From Rhododendron vialii (taxonomy: Eukaryota; Streptophyta; Magnoliopsida; Ericales; Ericaceae), in NCBI RefSeq assembly GCF_030253575.1, contig NC_080566.1:7263501-7327500 (forward strand): a DNA stretch of 64,000 nt, read 5' to 3'. A model generated the notes under the pieces. That model saw nothing but the letters and a program-made list of their open reading frames with translations. It had not been told where the DNA came from and made no database searches. A program made the translations under genes and the position numbers. Below are positions 40,236-51,710 of the stretch, in pieces. Numbering within the stretch: the first letter of the stretch is position 1; each line of letters begins with the position of its first letter.

Positions 40236-41187
40236 GCTCGCGTCCGTACCTATCTGGCAGACTGAATCGACTTCTCTCTCTCTCGTTCGTCTCTAATTTC
40301 AGGTAAGGATCAATGGAAGCTTCTTTGATTTTATATATGTATTTCGTATATCTATTAAGAGCTCGATGAAAACTTCTTTGATTATGTAAGTATTTCGTTC
40401 ATCTTTCTTCTCGCCGGACCAGACCCTTCTTTGTTTGTTTCGTTGTTTTTGGAATGGTCCCAAAGATAATATATGCGGCAGCCCTAAATTACTAATCGAT
40501 CAGAATCTGAAATTCTAATATTGTAAATCGCACAACACTCCGCCTATGATAAGAACAACTATTCTTCTTCTTCTTCTTCTTCTTTGTGAGTGAATCCATT
40601 TCTTTTTAGTTAGGGTGTTGAGATGGTGGGTTTCTAGGTTTCTGCCCACTTGTCTTGCACATCCTATTAGGTGCATTTTTGGTATTTCCTCTTTGATGTT
40701 TGGAAACTTATTTGTTCATTGCCCATTGGTTAAACAACTTCAAAGCAATCTATTGAAGCTTTGTTTTGAGTGAAAATAGAGAGAGGAAAAAACAAATAGA
40801 TTGTGCATTTCCTTTTTTGGATGTAATTTGAAGAAAAGATTTTGAATAGTAGTTTCTCCAGGGAGGAAGAATTGTTGATATTGGCTTGATTGACATTGTA
40901 GTTACAATTTTGTTTGGATTCAAACTACTTTTTCTCGATTATGGTTCAATTGCTCTCTCTCTCTCTCTCCACATCTTTTGCAAGGATGAATGGTTCTGTT
41001 GTTGCTCAACTTTTTCCTGCTTATTTGGCACGCACATGCCTCATAATTCACTAGGAGGCAAAAGGTCTGTGTCTAAAGTTAAATTTTGAAAGTTGAAACC
41101 TTGCAACCGGATTATGCTTGAAGTAAGATATCTGCTCAACTTAATTTTTTCAACTATTGCTGCTTGGGTTGTAATTAGGAACTTCAT
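38321..41187. other. intergenic with several MITEs; FLX-like promoter and 5'UTR
   Basis: Contains GAGCATCTCC-type MITE ends at about 38449 and 38997-39197, and a TACTACCCCTTTCGTCTC mariner-type end at 39252 with its probable other end, GAGGGAGTA, near 39513. A hAT-like terminus TAGGGGTGGCAAATTG lies at about 39419, between those two ends. CT tracts lie at 40205-40235 and 40273-40285. A 5'UTR exon of the FLX-like gene ends at 40302 (TTTCAG/GTAAGG), with the acceptor at 41178 (GTAATTAG). Confidence 0.5.
39922..40111. mobile_element. mariner-like MITE
   Basis: The left arm CACCTCTGTCTCAAAATAAA and the reversed right arm CCCCTCCGTCCCAAAATAAA form terminal inverted repeats. They extend inward through ATATATGGTCTGCAAAA / ATATACGGTCCGCAAAA. 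Non-coding. Confidence 0.75.
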
Positions 41188-44100
41188 ATGGGAAGCAAAG
41201 GTAGAATGCCACCTCCTCATTTAAGACATCCTCTTCCTGGTCCTGGCATGGTTCGTTCTGATGCATTTGGTCCTGGAATGCGCCCACCACCTGGTGCGTT
41301 TCCTCCTTTTGACATGTTACCTCCCCCAGAAGTCATGGAACAGAAGCTTCATGCACAACACGGAGAGATGCAGAAGCTTGCAACCGAAAACCAGAGACTT
41401 GCCGCTACCCATGGAACATTGAGACAAGAACTTGCTGCTGCACAGAATGAGTTGCAGATACTGCATGCTCAGATAGGAGCTGTGAAGTCTGAGAGAGAAC
41501 AGCAAATGAGGGGGCTCTTGGATAAAATTTCGAAGATGCAAGCCGAACTTCAAGCATCCGAACCTGTTAAGTCAGAGCTGCAGCAGGCACGAGCAGATGC
41601 ACAGAGCTTAGTTGTTGCGAGGCAGGAACTTATTTCTAAGGCGCAGAAATTGAGTCAAGATCTTCAGAGGGCCCACATGGATGTGCAGCAGATTCCAGCT
41701 TTGATGTCAGAACTCGAGAGCCTTAGACAGGAGTATCAGAACTGCAGGTACTTTTGAGTTATTTGTTTATGGATGTTGGAGAAACCATATGGATAAAAGG
41801 TAGTAATTGAATGACGTGTTGTTATGGGGGGAGGGGAAGGTAGGTGTCCCCTCTTCTTGTGTGGTTGCCAAGAAAGAAGGGATGATAATGCGTAATTCCT
41901 TTTGTTTAAGAAAGGAAAAGAGGCGTATAATGCTCATTCACTGTTATATCCATAAGGACAACATTGTAACATATCTTGTTTGCGTACACTAAATGGGTAC
42001 TCTCTCCTACTCACTACTTCTCCTTCCCTTAACAAAGTATTAACGATGCCCCCAAGCCCCCAACCCAGCTTATAAAATGATGGATGTTTAGAGTAATAAG
42101 AGCGAGCTGATTTTAAAAGCTTGCCAGTTTTTTTATGAAGTTCTTTCTCCATTCTCTTGGAATTTTCATCTCATTCTAGATGTTAAGCTGCAGTTTTTGA
42201 GGTGCCTTGACCTTTTATCATTTTGCCATTGCAGGGTTACCTATGACTCTGAAAGGAAGTTATACGGTGATCATCTTGAATCCCTTAAGGTGATGGAGAA
42301 GAATTATATGACCATGGCCGGAGAGGTTGAAAAGCTTCGAGCAGAGTTAAGAAATACTGCTAACATTGTTGAGAAACGAACTGGTAATTTTTGTATTGTT
42401 AATATGATAACGTGCCTTTTATTGTCAGGACTCTTGTTTTCTCATACAGTCATACTTAATTGTAATTTTTTTGGACATATTGTTTTGTATGCAGGTGGGT
42501 CTTATGGGAGCACTGGCTACAACGAGAATGAGGTTTCTGGGCATTACCCTGTAGGACAAAACACTTATGACGGCTATGGTGTTTCTCAGGTTTGAGATCT
42601 TATTCATGCTGGTTTGGTTGAAAAATGTAGTGCAACATGCATATTTTAGTTAAAGGAAATCCAAGAGAAATTTGAGTTTCATCTTACATCTGTGCAATGC
42701 AAAATATGATGGAAAAGATATACAACAATCTTAATTTGCTTGAACAGACTTCTGAGAAAGATTTTGTGCATTAACACACTTTGATGTCAACTTGGGCTTT
42801 CTTTATGGCTGCTCTTTGTTAACTGAATATGACAACATTTTCATCATGAAATAAGGTTGATTTTCTGTGTGTTAAATGTGGAAGAACCCGGTACAGCTGA
42901 TTTCCATGTTTCTCACTTTTAAGTACCAGCCATTCACCTTATTCTCGAATGCCTTGTTTGGATTTAGTTACTTGAAGGAATCTACATAATGCCATAATGG
43001 TGATATGAACATTTTGATATGCAAGTGTTTCCTAATTTTATTCTTTCATCAAGATTAAGGGCCTTATTAGTCATTACAATGCAAAACTTGTTTGGATATC
43101 AATTTTTTTTTTTCATCCATTTGTGTATTGCCTGACACTCCCTCTGCCCCATTTTGATAAGCCCCCCTGCGGAAAGAGTGCATTTTGCTCATCAAAAAAT
43201 GACGTACTTCCTTTCATATTTTTTTCGAATTTTTTCGCACTAAACTAAAGAACTAATCAAGATCTTTAATTTGGTGCAAAGAAACTCAATAAATCATGTA
43301 CAGAAGTACTTAGTTTTTTATTTGAAAATTGCACATTTTTTCATAGGGGACTATCATTTTGGGACAGAGGGAGTATATTCATCAGTGTGAACTCTGTTCT
43401 TGAACTTCTTGAGACTGGAAAAATTAATTGGATGCATGCTTCGAAGTTTGCTTCTTTCATCATGTATGGAAATGAAACCAGGTCGGTAAATTCTAGAAAT
43501 GGCACAAACGTGTGACTAGCACTCCACAATGCTCTCCAGTTGTCATGCTTTTTCTTTTTCCTATAACTTTATGAGAGCTACACTGTAGTCTAGCGCCTTG
43601 AGTTTTGCATGGCAGGTATTATTTGGCATGGTTCTGGAAACTTGTGTTCCAAAATGTAAAATTTGTAAGCTGCTGTTAGATTTTTCACGATCCAAAGCTA
43701 TTATTAGAATAGTTTTGCACTTTTGCTGTGTCCACAATTATGAGAATTAACAGTTTGAGCAGAAGTCGACATGTTTAGAAAAGGCATTCAGTTGTATCAT
43801 GTCTTTGCTGAGGTCCACCCACTGGGGAACTGTCAAATGACATTTTTTCCCCAGGCACTACGAATCTGTGAATCTCCGTTTTCTGAGTTAACCTTTGTGG
43901 ACTTAATTTTTGGTCTTGAAAATAGAATTGCAGCCTCAAATAATACTTGCATTTTGCATAACAGGGACGTGCTTCTGTCCCTGGTAGTGAAACTACTGTT
44001 GCCAAGGCTGGTGATGCTCCTGCTCTTGCTGGTGCTCAATCTGGACCCACTCCTCCAAGAGCTAGTTATGATTCACTCAAGGGGCCTTCCTATGATCCAC

Positions 44101-44645
44101 CAAAAGGGGCCAGCTATGATGCGCAGAGAGGGGCCAATTATGAAACTCAACAAGGACCCGGTTACGATCCACAAAGAGCACTCAGTTATGATGGACGGAG
44201 TGGGCCCAACTATGATGGACAGAGAGGATACAGCTATGATGCACAGAGAGCAGCTGGTTATGATGCGATGAGAGCTGCCGCCAGCTATGATCCACAAGGA
44301 GGCTTTGGCGGTTATGATTTGCAGAGGGGAGCTGGTTATGATGCACAGATGCAAAGAGGATCTGGTTATGACACAGCCAGAAGTGGTGGCTATGATAATG
44401 CAGCTAGAGGTGGTGTTAACCCTCAAGGGCAGGTGGCGCCTCCTAACAATGTGCCTTATGGGTATGATGCTAGAAGTGTTGGGTATGATGCACCAAGGGG
44501 TGCTGTTAACCCACAAGGGCAGGTGGCGGTACCTCCTAACAACGCGCCATATGGGTCTACAACGCCGCCTAATCGCGTTGTGAGTGGTGGGTATGAGGCT
44601 GCACCACCACCACCACCTCGAGGCGGAAACCCTGTACATAGATGA
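41188..44645 (+). CDS. FLXL2: FLX-like protein (FLOWERING LOCUS C EXPRESSOR-like), FLXL2 type
   Basis: FLX proteins are coiled-coil factors that act with FRIGIDA to activate the flowering repressor FLC; the role of FLX-likes is less settled. Four coding exons (41188-41747, 42235-42383, 42495-42589, 43965-44645) join in phase to 494 residues. The N-terminus MGSKGRMPPPHLRHPLPGPG with PPPGAFPPFDMLPPPEVMEQ matches FLX-like 2. A long coiled coil follows (about 47-240), with ENQRLAATHGTLRQELAAAQ, VQQIPALMSELESLRQEYQ and MEKNYMTMAGEVEKLRAEL. Exon 5 encodes about 225 residues rich in Tyr-Asp: a degenerate SYDxQRG-type repeat of about 15 units. As recalled, the Arabidopsis protein is shorter (near 359 residues), so the tail looks expanded. 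A non-coding first exon ends at 40302. Confidence 0.9.
43135..43376. mobile_element. mariner-like MITE in FLX-like intron
   Basis: The left end CACTCCCTCTGCCCCATTTT and the reversed right end TACTCCCTCTGTCCCAAAAT are the common TACTCCCTCYGTCCC termini. Non-coding, within the last intron of the FLX-like gene. Confidence 0.75.
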
Positions 44646-46065
44646 GCTTTTGAGATGTTGGTGTCTTGGTGTTGGTCTCGTCTGACAATTTCTTTGCTAT
44701 AGTTTCAATCACATTGAAGCTCCTGCAATTGCTTTTTATTTCTTCTTCAGCCAACTCTTATGCAGAAGCTCTTGTTGAGTATGTCGAAGTATATGATTTG
44801 ACCATGAAGGTCGTGAGGGTTATCAAATCGGAGCTGCATTTGGATAAAAAATTCTGCAATGTCAGAGGCCACTGCATGTATCATTACTCTTTTCTATCAC
44901 AATATGGCTTCCAGGCTGAAACCAGGACAGGATTGTTGGTCGCAAATGTCTGTTTTATGCAATTTTATTATTTTATCTTTAGCTTGTCATGCACCCGACT
45001 AAGATTTTGTACCGACGGCTACATGGTTAGTATGGAAAGGCAGATTCAAGATCAGCCGGTCAAGTCAAGTTCTGGATACAGTGGATAGGCGGTTGTAATG
45101 TAATGGGGTTTGACAATGGACGGAGAGACAATAGTTTACCAGGAAACTGTCCGCGTATAGGAAAAATTCTGTCTCATAAATTCAGTTCCTAGAACGAGAT
45201 GAAACTTGAAAGCCCTTGTGAAACTTTTCAGATCGAAAAGTAACTTCACGATAGTGTTTCCCAGATGTTTCGGAACGAAAACTCTGCTACGGACGCTATA
45301 TGTAAGTGCCGCGTAAGGTTATCAATCGCGAATCGGCCACTACGTAACATACTTGGTGATCTTTTACTATTTAAAGTACCAGGGGGTTCCAATCAATATT
45401 AGGTGTACCGGGCTGTTTCGGTCATATTACGAAATCTTAACGGGGGTAAAAATGTAGTCATATTTCGACATCTTGACCTGAGTTCATTTTCCCCTTGATT
45501 TTCAACAATAAAGATCATCCTATTGTACTTGAACAAACAAAAAAAAAAACGACTACTATAACAACAGAAACAAAATACAACAAAACAATGAAAACAAAAT
45601 ACAAGAAATTCCCGGGAAACCATTTTTTTTTTTTCTTCAAGTGACAGAATACCAAAGGTTTCCCCAAGGATACACTGTTTATTAGTACTAGTATTTTTTT
45701 TTTCTTCAAGTGCCAGGGTTCGAGCCTCTCTAGAGGAGTTTGCGGTGAAGGGCTATAGTCAGATTCTGAACGCCTGATGACTAACCTACTAGCTTTTATT
45801 CAACGTCTTGGTCCTCTCGGATTCTCCGCAAGTAATCAAGTGAAAATATATCTCCCAGTTTTTTTGATTTGCCTTTTCCTTAATCTTTTTCTCTTCCTTC
45901 ACATTTTGAGAGTAAAAAAAAAAAAAAACAAACCAGATAACAAAAATGGGCCTGCTTCTACGGCCCATAATTTGACCCGACCCACGAAACCGTTTTGTAA
46001 TTGAGGCTTTCATCAGCCACACATTTCAAAAATTCACTTTCCCGGCAGATCTCAACACCTTCGCC
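44646..46065. other. intergenic: FLX-like 3' flank and BRCT-RING promoter
   Basis: No gene was recognised. The first ~450 bp probably form the FLX-like 3'UTR. Around 45690-45780 are a T-run, CTTCAAGTGCCAGGGTTCG and AGGAGTTTGCGG, which look like a SINE fragment with a box-B-like part. The BRCT-RING start follows at 46066. Confidence 0.4.
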
Positions 46066-49000
46066 ATGGCACTCCATTCCAAAGGTTCTCTCTCTCTCTC
46101 TCTCCACACAAACGCATAAATTTCCCCTATATACCACTGGAAGAATGCGATGATATTAGGGCTCATAAAACAGTCTCTCTCAAAACTAGGGCTTCGTTCG
46201 AATCCTCATAAATCTCAGTTTTTATACGAATACGTATTATTTTACTTTATCAAAGTCGAGATTTCTGACGTATTCATCTATCAGGTTCAGTGCGATTTCC
46301 AATTCAAGGCATGGAATCGGTTGTCGCATCCGTGAGCGGGTACCACGGCACGGAGCGGTTCAAGCTCATCAAGCTGATATCTCAATCCGGTGCAAGCTAC
46401 GTCGGGGCGATGAATCGGTCCACGACTCACTTGGTGAGTTTCATATTTTGCAATCATTTAAATTTATTTACTGTTTTAGTACCTTAAAATGTGCATTTTA
46501 TTTGTGGGCATCTCCGGTTCTTTACTCAAAATTCTACTGTATATGGGCCCCAAAGGTTAGTTCGCCTGGTTGGTGGGTTTAATTATTGGGGTCAGGCCGC
46601 AACAAAGGAATTTCCTAGTCTTGGCGTGGATAGTCTGCCTTTGACATGACCGGAGAGGGGATTAGTTGAGGTGCGCGTAAATTGGCCTGGACACCCCTGA
46701 CAGTCTAACAAAAAATTGAAGATTTTTTTTAACAGTTTATGAGTTTAGGTATCAGGCTATTTCCAATCCTTTACTCAATGTTTTGACTATATTTGGGTAA
46801 AATTTCATAAGAAGCTTGTTTTGATATGAAGTACGTGTTGAGAAATTAGCCAAACTAACAAACACCCAACACACGAAGAAAGAAAAAAGAAACAAGGAAC
46901 ACAAGACACATTGAGATTGGTACGTGGTTCCAGTATGTATTGAAAGAAGAATATAGTACAAGTTGCATCGGTTGCTGCATGTAGAAAGTATTTATAAACT
47001 AGGGTTTACTTCATCAGCTTTTTTTTGAATGGCAAAAGAAAGTTTCCATTAACTATAAAGATACCAATATGGAAACAGTACAATAGGAAAAGCAAATGCA
47101 TTGAGAGAGCTTCGAAGAGTATTATACTCACCTAGTGTTGCAACTCGCATAACTTAACCTACCCCTCAGCCCCTCGATTTTACTTCATTAGATACCGTGA
47201 TACCCCTGTTAGGTCGAACCCTGAATAGTCAGCGAAGTGCAAATTAGACCGACTCAAGCTTCACAAATCCAATAGTACACCGATGGGAAAACCTAGATTT
47301 AAGTGAAAAAGTTCGAGTAGAAGTATAATTAATGGCAGAACAATAAATTAGACGGCTACAAATTAGCATTTAAACTCTTGATAGAGAAATGAGTCACCCT
47401 TTATCGCAGTAGAAGAATGAGGGAAACACATTCTGGTGTGAGATTGAGTGACTAACTTAAAAGGGTTTTTGGACATTTCTTACTCACACTTAACTTTGGG
47501 TCTAGCGTTTCCAAGTTATTGTATGCTGTTTTTGTGAAGGACTGTTTATTTTGCGAATTGAATGATCAGGTGTGTTGGAGATTTGAAGGAAAGAAATATG
47601 ATCTTGCTAAGCAGTTCAATATGTCCATAGTAAACCACAGATGGGTTGAAGAATGCATACGACGGGGAAGACGCGTTCCTGAGCAGCCTTATTTATTTCA
47701 GAGGTGAGATTAATTTAGTATTCTGTATTCCTTGATGTGTTTGGTACATTAGTTTTGTTTAGGGAATTGGATGGATGTTTCTATCTTTGGAACGTTTCTG
47801 TCTCTTCATCTTAATTTAAACTTCAAATGCCAGATTTTGATCGTTGCAACTGTAGAAATAATTTACCACGGCATCATTGTTGCTTAATTAACAATTGGCC
47901 TTGCAATCAAAGCTTATAGTTGTTACTTTTGTATTTTCTGCAGTGGGCAAGAAGTTGGGCCCTTAAAGTTGGAAATGCCTCTTGTTACAGAGAAGGCGAG
48001 TCTCTTGCTGCCTCGTCAAACTGGTGCTCAGAAAGACTGCGAAAGACCTGCTACGGATATTGAACATGGAATGGCTTGCCATCTCTTTGGTACTCATTCT
48101 CGCTTGTTAAGTGAGGTAACTGTCCAATCCTTTTGCCTTAGTTACTCCGTATATTTTTCCTTCCATACATTATTTTGGCTGGTGCCTGGTAGATTTAAAG
48201 TGTGCTTTGTTAAGTGCTGATTATTTCAAAGGACCCGCTAGAGCCTTGATTCCTTTTGATTGTATTCAATTGCAGAGTTTGTTTCCTGAGTTGGGTACAA
48301 GCAAAGATACATCTCATAGATTAAATAAGAAAACAGTTAAAAAAAGTTTGAGGCATGGTTGTTCAAGCAGCAGATGGTATGAGGAGCCTCCTATATCCAC
48401 GTTCTTTGGAAAAGAGGTAATGGATTGTTACTTTTTTCTGTAATTTTCCCGTATGGTGGAAGTTTTGCTCTTTCATTAGTAGCTCTATAGAAGATATGGC
48501 TTGCCACTTTGTGCTGAACTGTATTTCAAGAGAAAATTCTTTTCATTTGTTGTTTCTGGACTAGAATGAAGAACCAAGTTCGCCTTCCTCTATGCTATTG
48601 GCGAGACATGAAAGGACAAGCACTAGTTCAACTGAACCTCATCGCAAAGGGCGTAGGCTGGTGAAAAAGAATATTATGGATTTTTTCCCTTCAGATTCTG
48701 AGCAAGTTAGGGACCCACTTAGGGTTCGCCAACAACAAAATGATCTTACAACTCCATCTAGGCCTGCAGATGCTATGAGGGATAAGAAGAGGTTGAGAAA
48801 TAGACATGAAGGACCTGAAGATGTCGAGGAAGTGGATGATTTGAATGATGCTCGAACTTTTACAGATTCAGATTTACATAATGAGGTTGCACCAGCTATC
48901 GTGGAAAAAACTTTTCAAGACCAGTGTTCTTATGGCAACGGCAACTCAAATGGGAATGCACATACAGCCAGATTGTCTGCTTCAGCAGATCTGTCATGTG

Positions 49001-50409
49001 TTATATGTTGGACAGATTTCAGTTCAACTAGGGGCGTTTTGCCATGTGGGCATCGGTTCTGTTTCTCATGCATCCAGAGCTGGGCTGACCTTTTGGTATG
49101 CTCTCTCTTTATTCTCTTATTTTGCTGTATTTTAAGATATCTAGTTTCTCATCTTTCATTTGTGTGCTCATTGGAATTTCACGCTAGAAAAGAACAGAAT
49201 ATGATGGTTTCTTGTTAAGTTTATTAACTACTTCTCTGTGTTGAAACATTGTTGATTTTCTTATTAAAATAGCCCAGTATACATTTTTGTTGACAGTAAT
49301 CGTTAATGGGAGTTCAAATCAATTTTACAAATTAAATTTTCTGGCATGGCTATTTTCAATGCAGAATTTACCTTTTATATTCGAATCTATACCACTTCTA
49401 CCGTGTATTTTAGTTGGTATTGTTTCTGCAGGCTTCAAGGAGAAAGATTTCAACTTGTCCCTTGTGCAAGGCTGGCTTTGTGAGCATCACAAAGGTGGAT
49501 GATGCGGCCTCATCTGATCAAAAAATATACTCGCAAACAATGCCATATGATCCTTCAGGAAGGGATATTTTCATTCTTCCTGACGGTGACACAACATCTT
49601 TTGGACTCCAGGTTGGTGCCCATGATTTTGGTTTGTGATACCTTGCTTTTCCTCCTATCTGCTTCTCCTTCCTACAAGTCACATGATTTTCCGGGTTTTT
49701 GTAATGCAAAATCAGTGGTGAAGAGGTACTAGTGCATCTTTGGATTGTGCCATATGGCCCATATCATATCACTAAAAAAAATCTGAACAGCAGTCGTATC
49801 ATTAAATTTAAGTGTGATAAGTGGAGAAATTAGATGAATCTTGAATTTCAGCTCCTTGGAGTTGTTTCCATTAGTCTTTGTTTAATCAGCTTCATCTAGG
49901 GCACTGTGATTTAGAAAAATCTTGACAAGGATGTCTTTTCTAGCATCTTCAACTTAAGATCTTTTCTGATTTCTGGTCCCCTCATAGCAGATGGGGAAAA
50001 AGTCTTGGTAACTTTGCCCCACCTTCGGAAGGGGTTTTCACACAATGTCTTCACTTTTTATTTCCTCTAATTTCTCTTTAGCAATGCTTTTTAACCACCG
50101 TCTTTTATTGGACATTGTTAGTTGTCGAATTTCTTTTTCCTAGTTCGGTCAACTGGATGTATGAAATTCATTTAGCCAATTCTACTTGATGACTCTTGTT
50201 ATTTCTTTGTTTTACCTTTTGGAATTACACAGCCCTCGTCAACGCCAGTTTGTAGCGAATGCTGCCGTCGGGAACCTGAGGATCTTCTTGTTCAATGTCA
50301 TCTCTGCCAAATTCGTTGCATCCACTCCTACTGTCTGGATCCTCCTTTGTTTCCATGGACATGTATTCACTGTAAGGATCTTCAAATGCTTTACCATCAC
50401 ATATATTAG
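46066..50409 (+). CDS. BRCT domain and C3HC4 RING finger protein
   Basis: Eight exons: 46066-46084, 46285-46433, 47570-47703, 47944-48115, 48276-48416, 48565-49095, 49432-49611 and 50233-50409, giving 500 residues. A BRCT domain occupies about 15-105 ([60 protein letters not shown]). The middle is low-complexity and basic. A RING lies at 350-394 ([17 protein letters not shown]). A C-terminal Cys-rich stretch (449-492, [23 protein letters not shown]) is PHD-like and incomplete. This matches Arabidopsis At1g67180. By analogy with BRCT-RING proteins it could be a nuclear E3 ligase in DNA damage response; that is inference. The first exon encodes only MALHSK; translation could instead begin at MESVVAS (46311). 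Confidence 0.88.
46540..46710 (+). mobile_element. SINE-like fragment in BRCT-RING intron
   Basis: ATTAGTTGAGGTGCGCGTAA followed by ATTGGCCTGGACACCCC matches the 3' part of Au-type SINEs. The 5' end is unclear. Confidence 0.5.
47005..47191 (-). mobile_element. LINE tail in BRCT-RING intron
   Basis: A T-run and TGAATGGCAAAAGAAAG open the fragment, as in the other reversed LINE tails here. The flanks are TTTACTTCATCAG and TTTACTTCATTAG, a target duplication with one mismatch. Confidence 0.65.
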
Positions 50410-50994
50410 AGAGCTTTTCCAGAATTGAGGTATGTATTGTATCTCCATATGTCGAAACGGTGTTAACATGTATTTTTCATTTGCATTTCAAATGATGCTG
50501 TCTGGATTTGATCTGTACTTCCTATATATCTATGAAATGCAACTTGTTGGAGTACTATATTTTCACTTTAATCTATTTCAATGGAGAAAACTGATTTATT
50601 TAAGGCTCGACTTGATTTGGTTTGGATTTGACTGCTGAAATATTTGTTAGTTTTGACATGATCCTTTAGGCATTTCTGCAACACCTAATCTGGAATTAGT
50701 ACAAAATTGACATTTTATGATTTGTACGAGGGATTTTAAATAGCGGTAGTGTTAGTGTTGTAGCGGTGGCGAGAGTATCAAATGATACGTAGTGGAAATT
50801 GGGTGTAGCAGTTGTGAATTTTGTAAAATGACCTCTTTATGCTAGAGCACTTGAAACGGCTGTAGTGGGCTGGGCAAAAAATTGGATTCATGTAACGGGA
50901 TTCTGTCGATAGGGGTGTAAATTTTTGATAGCGTTGATATAACTGGGTGTAGTGGTATTGGAGGACCAAAAATCCGCTACGTAAGGATATATTT

Positions 50995-51370
50995 GGGAAA
51001 ATTTCTTTTATCTCTGACTTTGACCAAAAATTCATTTTGGTCCTTTACATTTCAATTTCGGCATAAAAATACTTCGATATTCCAATTGTTTTCAATGTCA
51101 TCCAATCCATTTTCTTTGAGTCTTGCTCCGAGCTGTTCAAAAATTCTATAAAAAAAAAAAAAAAACGAGGGGGCCTGCGCGGGAATCAACGGCAACTAAT
51201 GTGTGTAAGGTGTTTGATCCAAACATCCTATTTTCGTGTATATATGTATATATCCCTAAAGGATGACATTGAAAAAATTGGAAAGTCGAAGTATTTTTAT
51301 GCCGAAATTGAAAGGTAAATGACCAAAATGAATTTTTGGTCAAAGTCGAAGGGATATAAAAGAAATTCTC
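50995..51370. mobile_element. TIR element with ~100-bp arms
   Basis: The left arm (about 51000-51105) and right arm (about 51262-51368) are inverted copies, for example GACCAAAAATTCATTTTGGT on the left and ACCAAAATGAATTTTTGGTC on the right. The centre is ~155 bp. ATATTT flanks both sides. It looks like a Mutator-type or foldback MITE; no ORF. Confidence 0.7.
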
Positions 51371-51621
51371 ATATTTAAATCCTTGCTTTGTACCCATCAT
51401 AACTTTGGTAATGTATACATTTATGAGCTGTGCCACCTTAAGATTTGCCTTTATTGGTTGGTGTCAAACAGGTTTTGGCACTGGTATATGGAGTGTAAAA
51501 CGTGGAACTTCCTGTTGAGAAAGCAAAAATTCCATTGGAACAAAAAGCCAAATCCGAGTGTTCTAAAAAAAAGGAATTAATCGTTGTCGGGACCTATGTG
51601 ACTAGATCCGACTATTAATAC

Positions 51622-51710
51622 CCGCCAAGAGCATACTGAAAACATTTGTTAATGCTGAAAATATTCTTGGCGGATATTAATTATCAAAACACGTCTTTGG
51701 CCGTCATTTT
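51622..51710. repeat. hairpin repeat, copy 1
   Basis: A 52-bp core bounded by CCGCCAAG and CTTGGCGG, followed by ATTAATTATC and CACGTCTTTGGCCGTCATTT. A second copy lies at 55794-55885 with the core in the opposite orientation. Confidence 0.75.

Noticed and set aside
44073-44639. 188-aa open frame on the minus strand
   Set aside because: It lies opposite the Tyr-Asp repeat exon of the FLX-like gene. Its openness follows from the repeated codons on the other strand, and it matches nothing.
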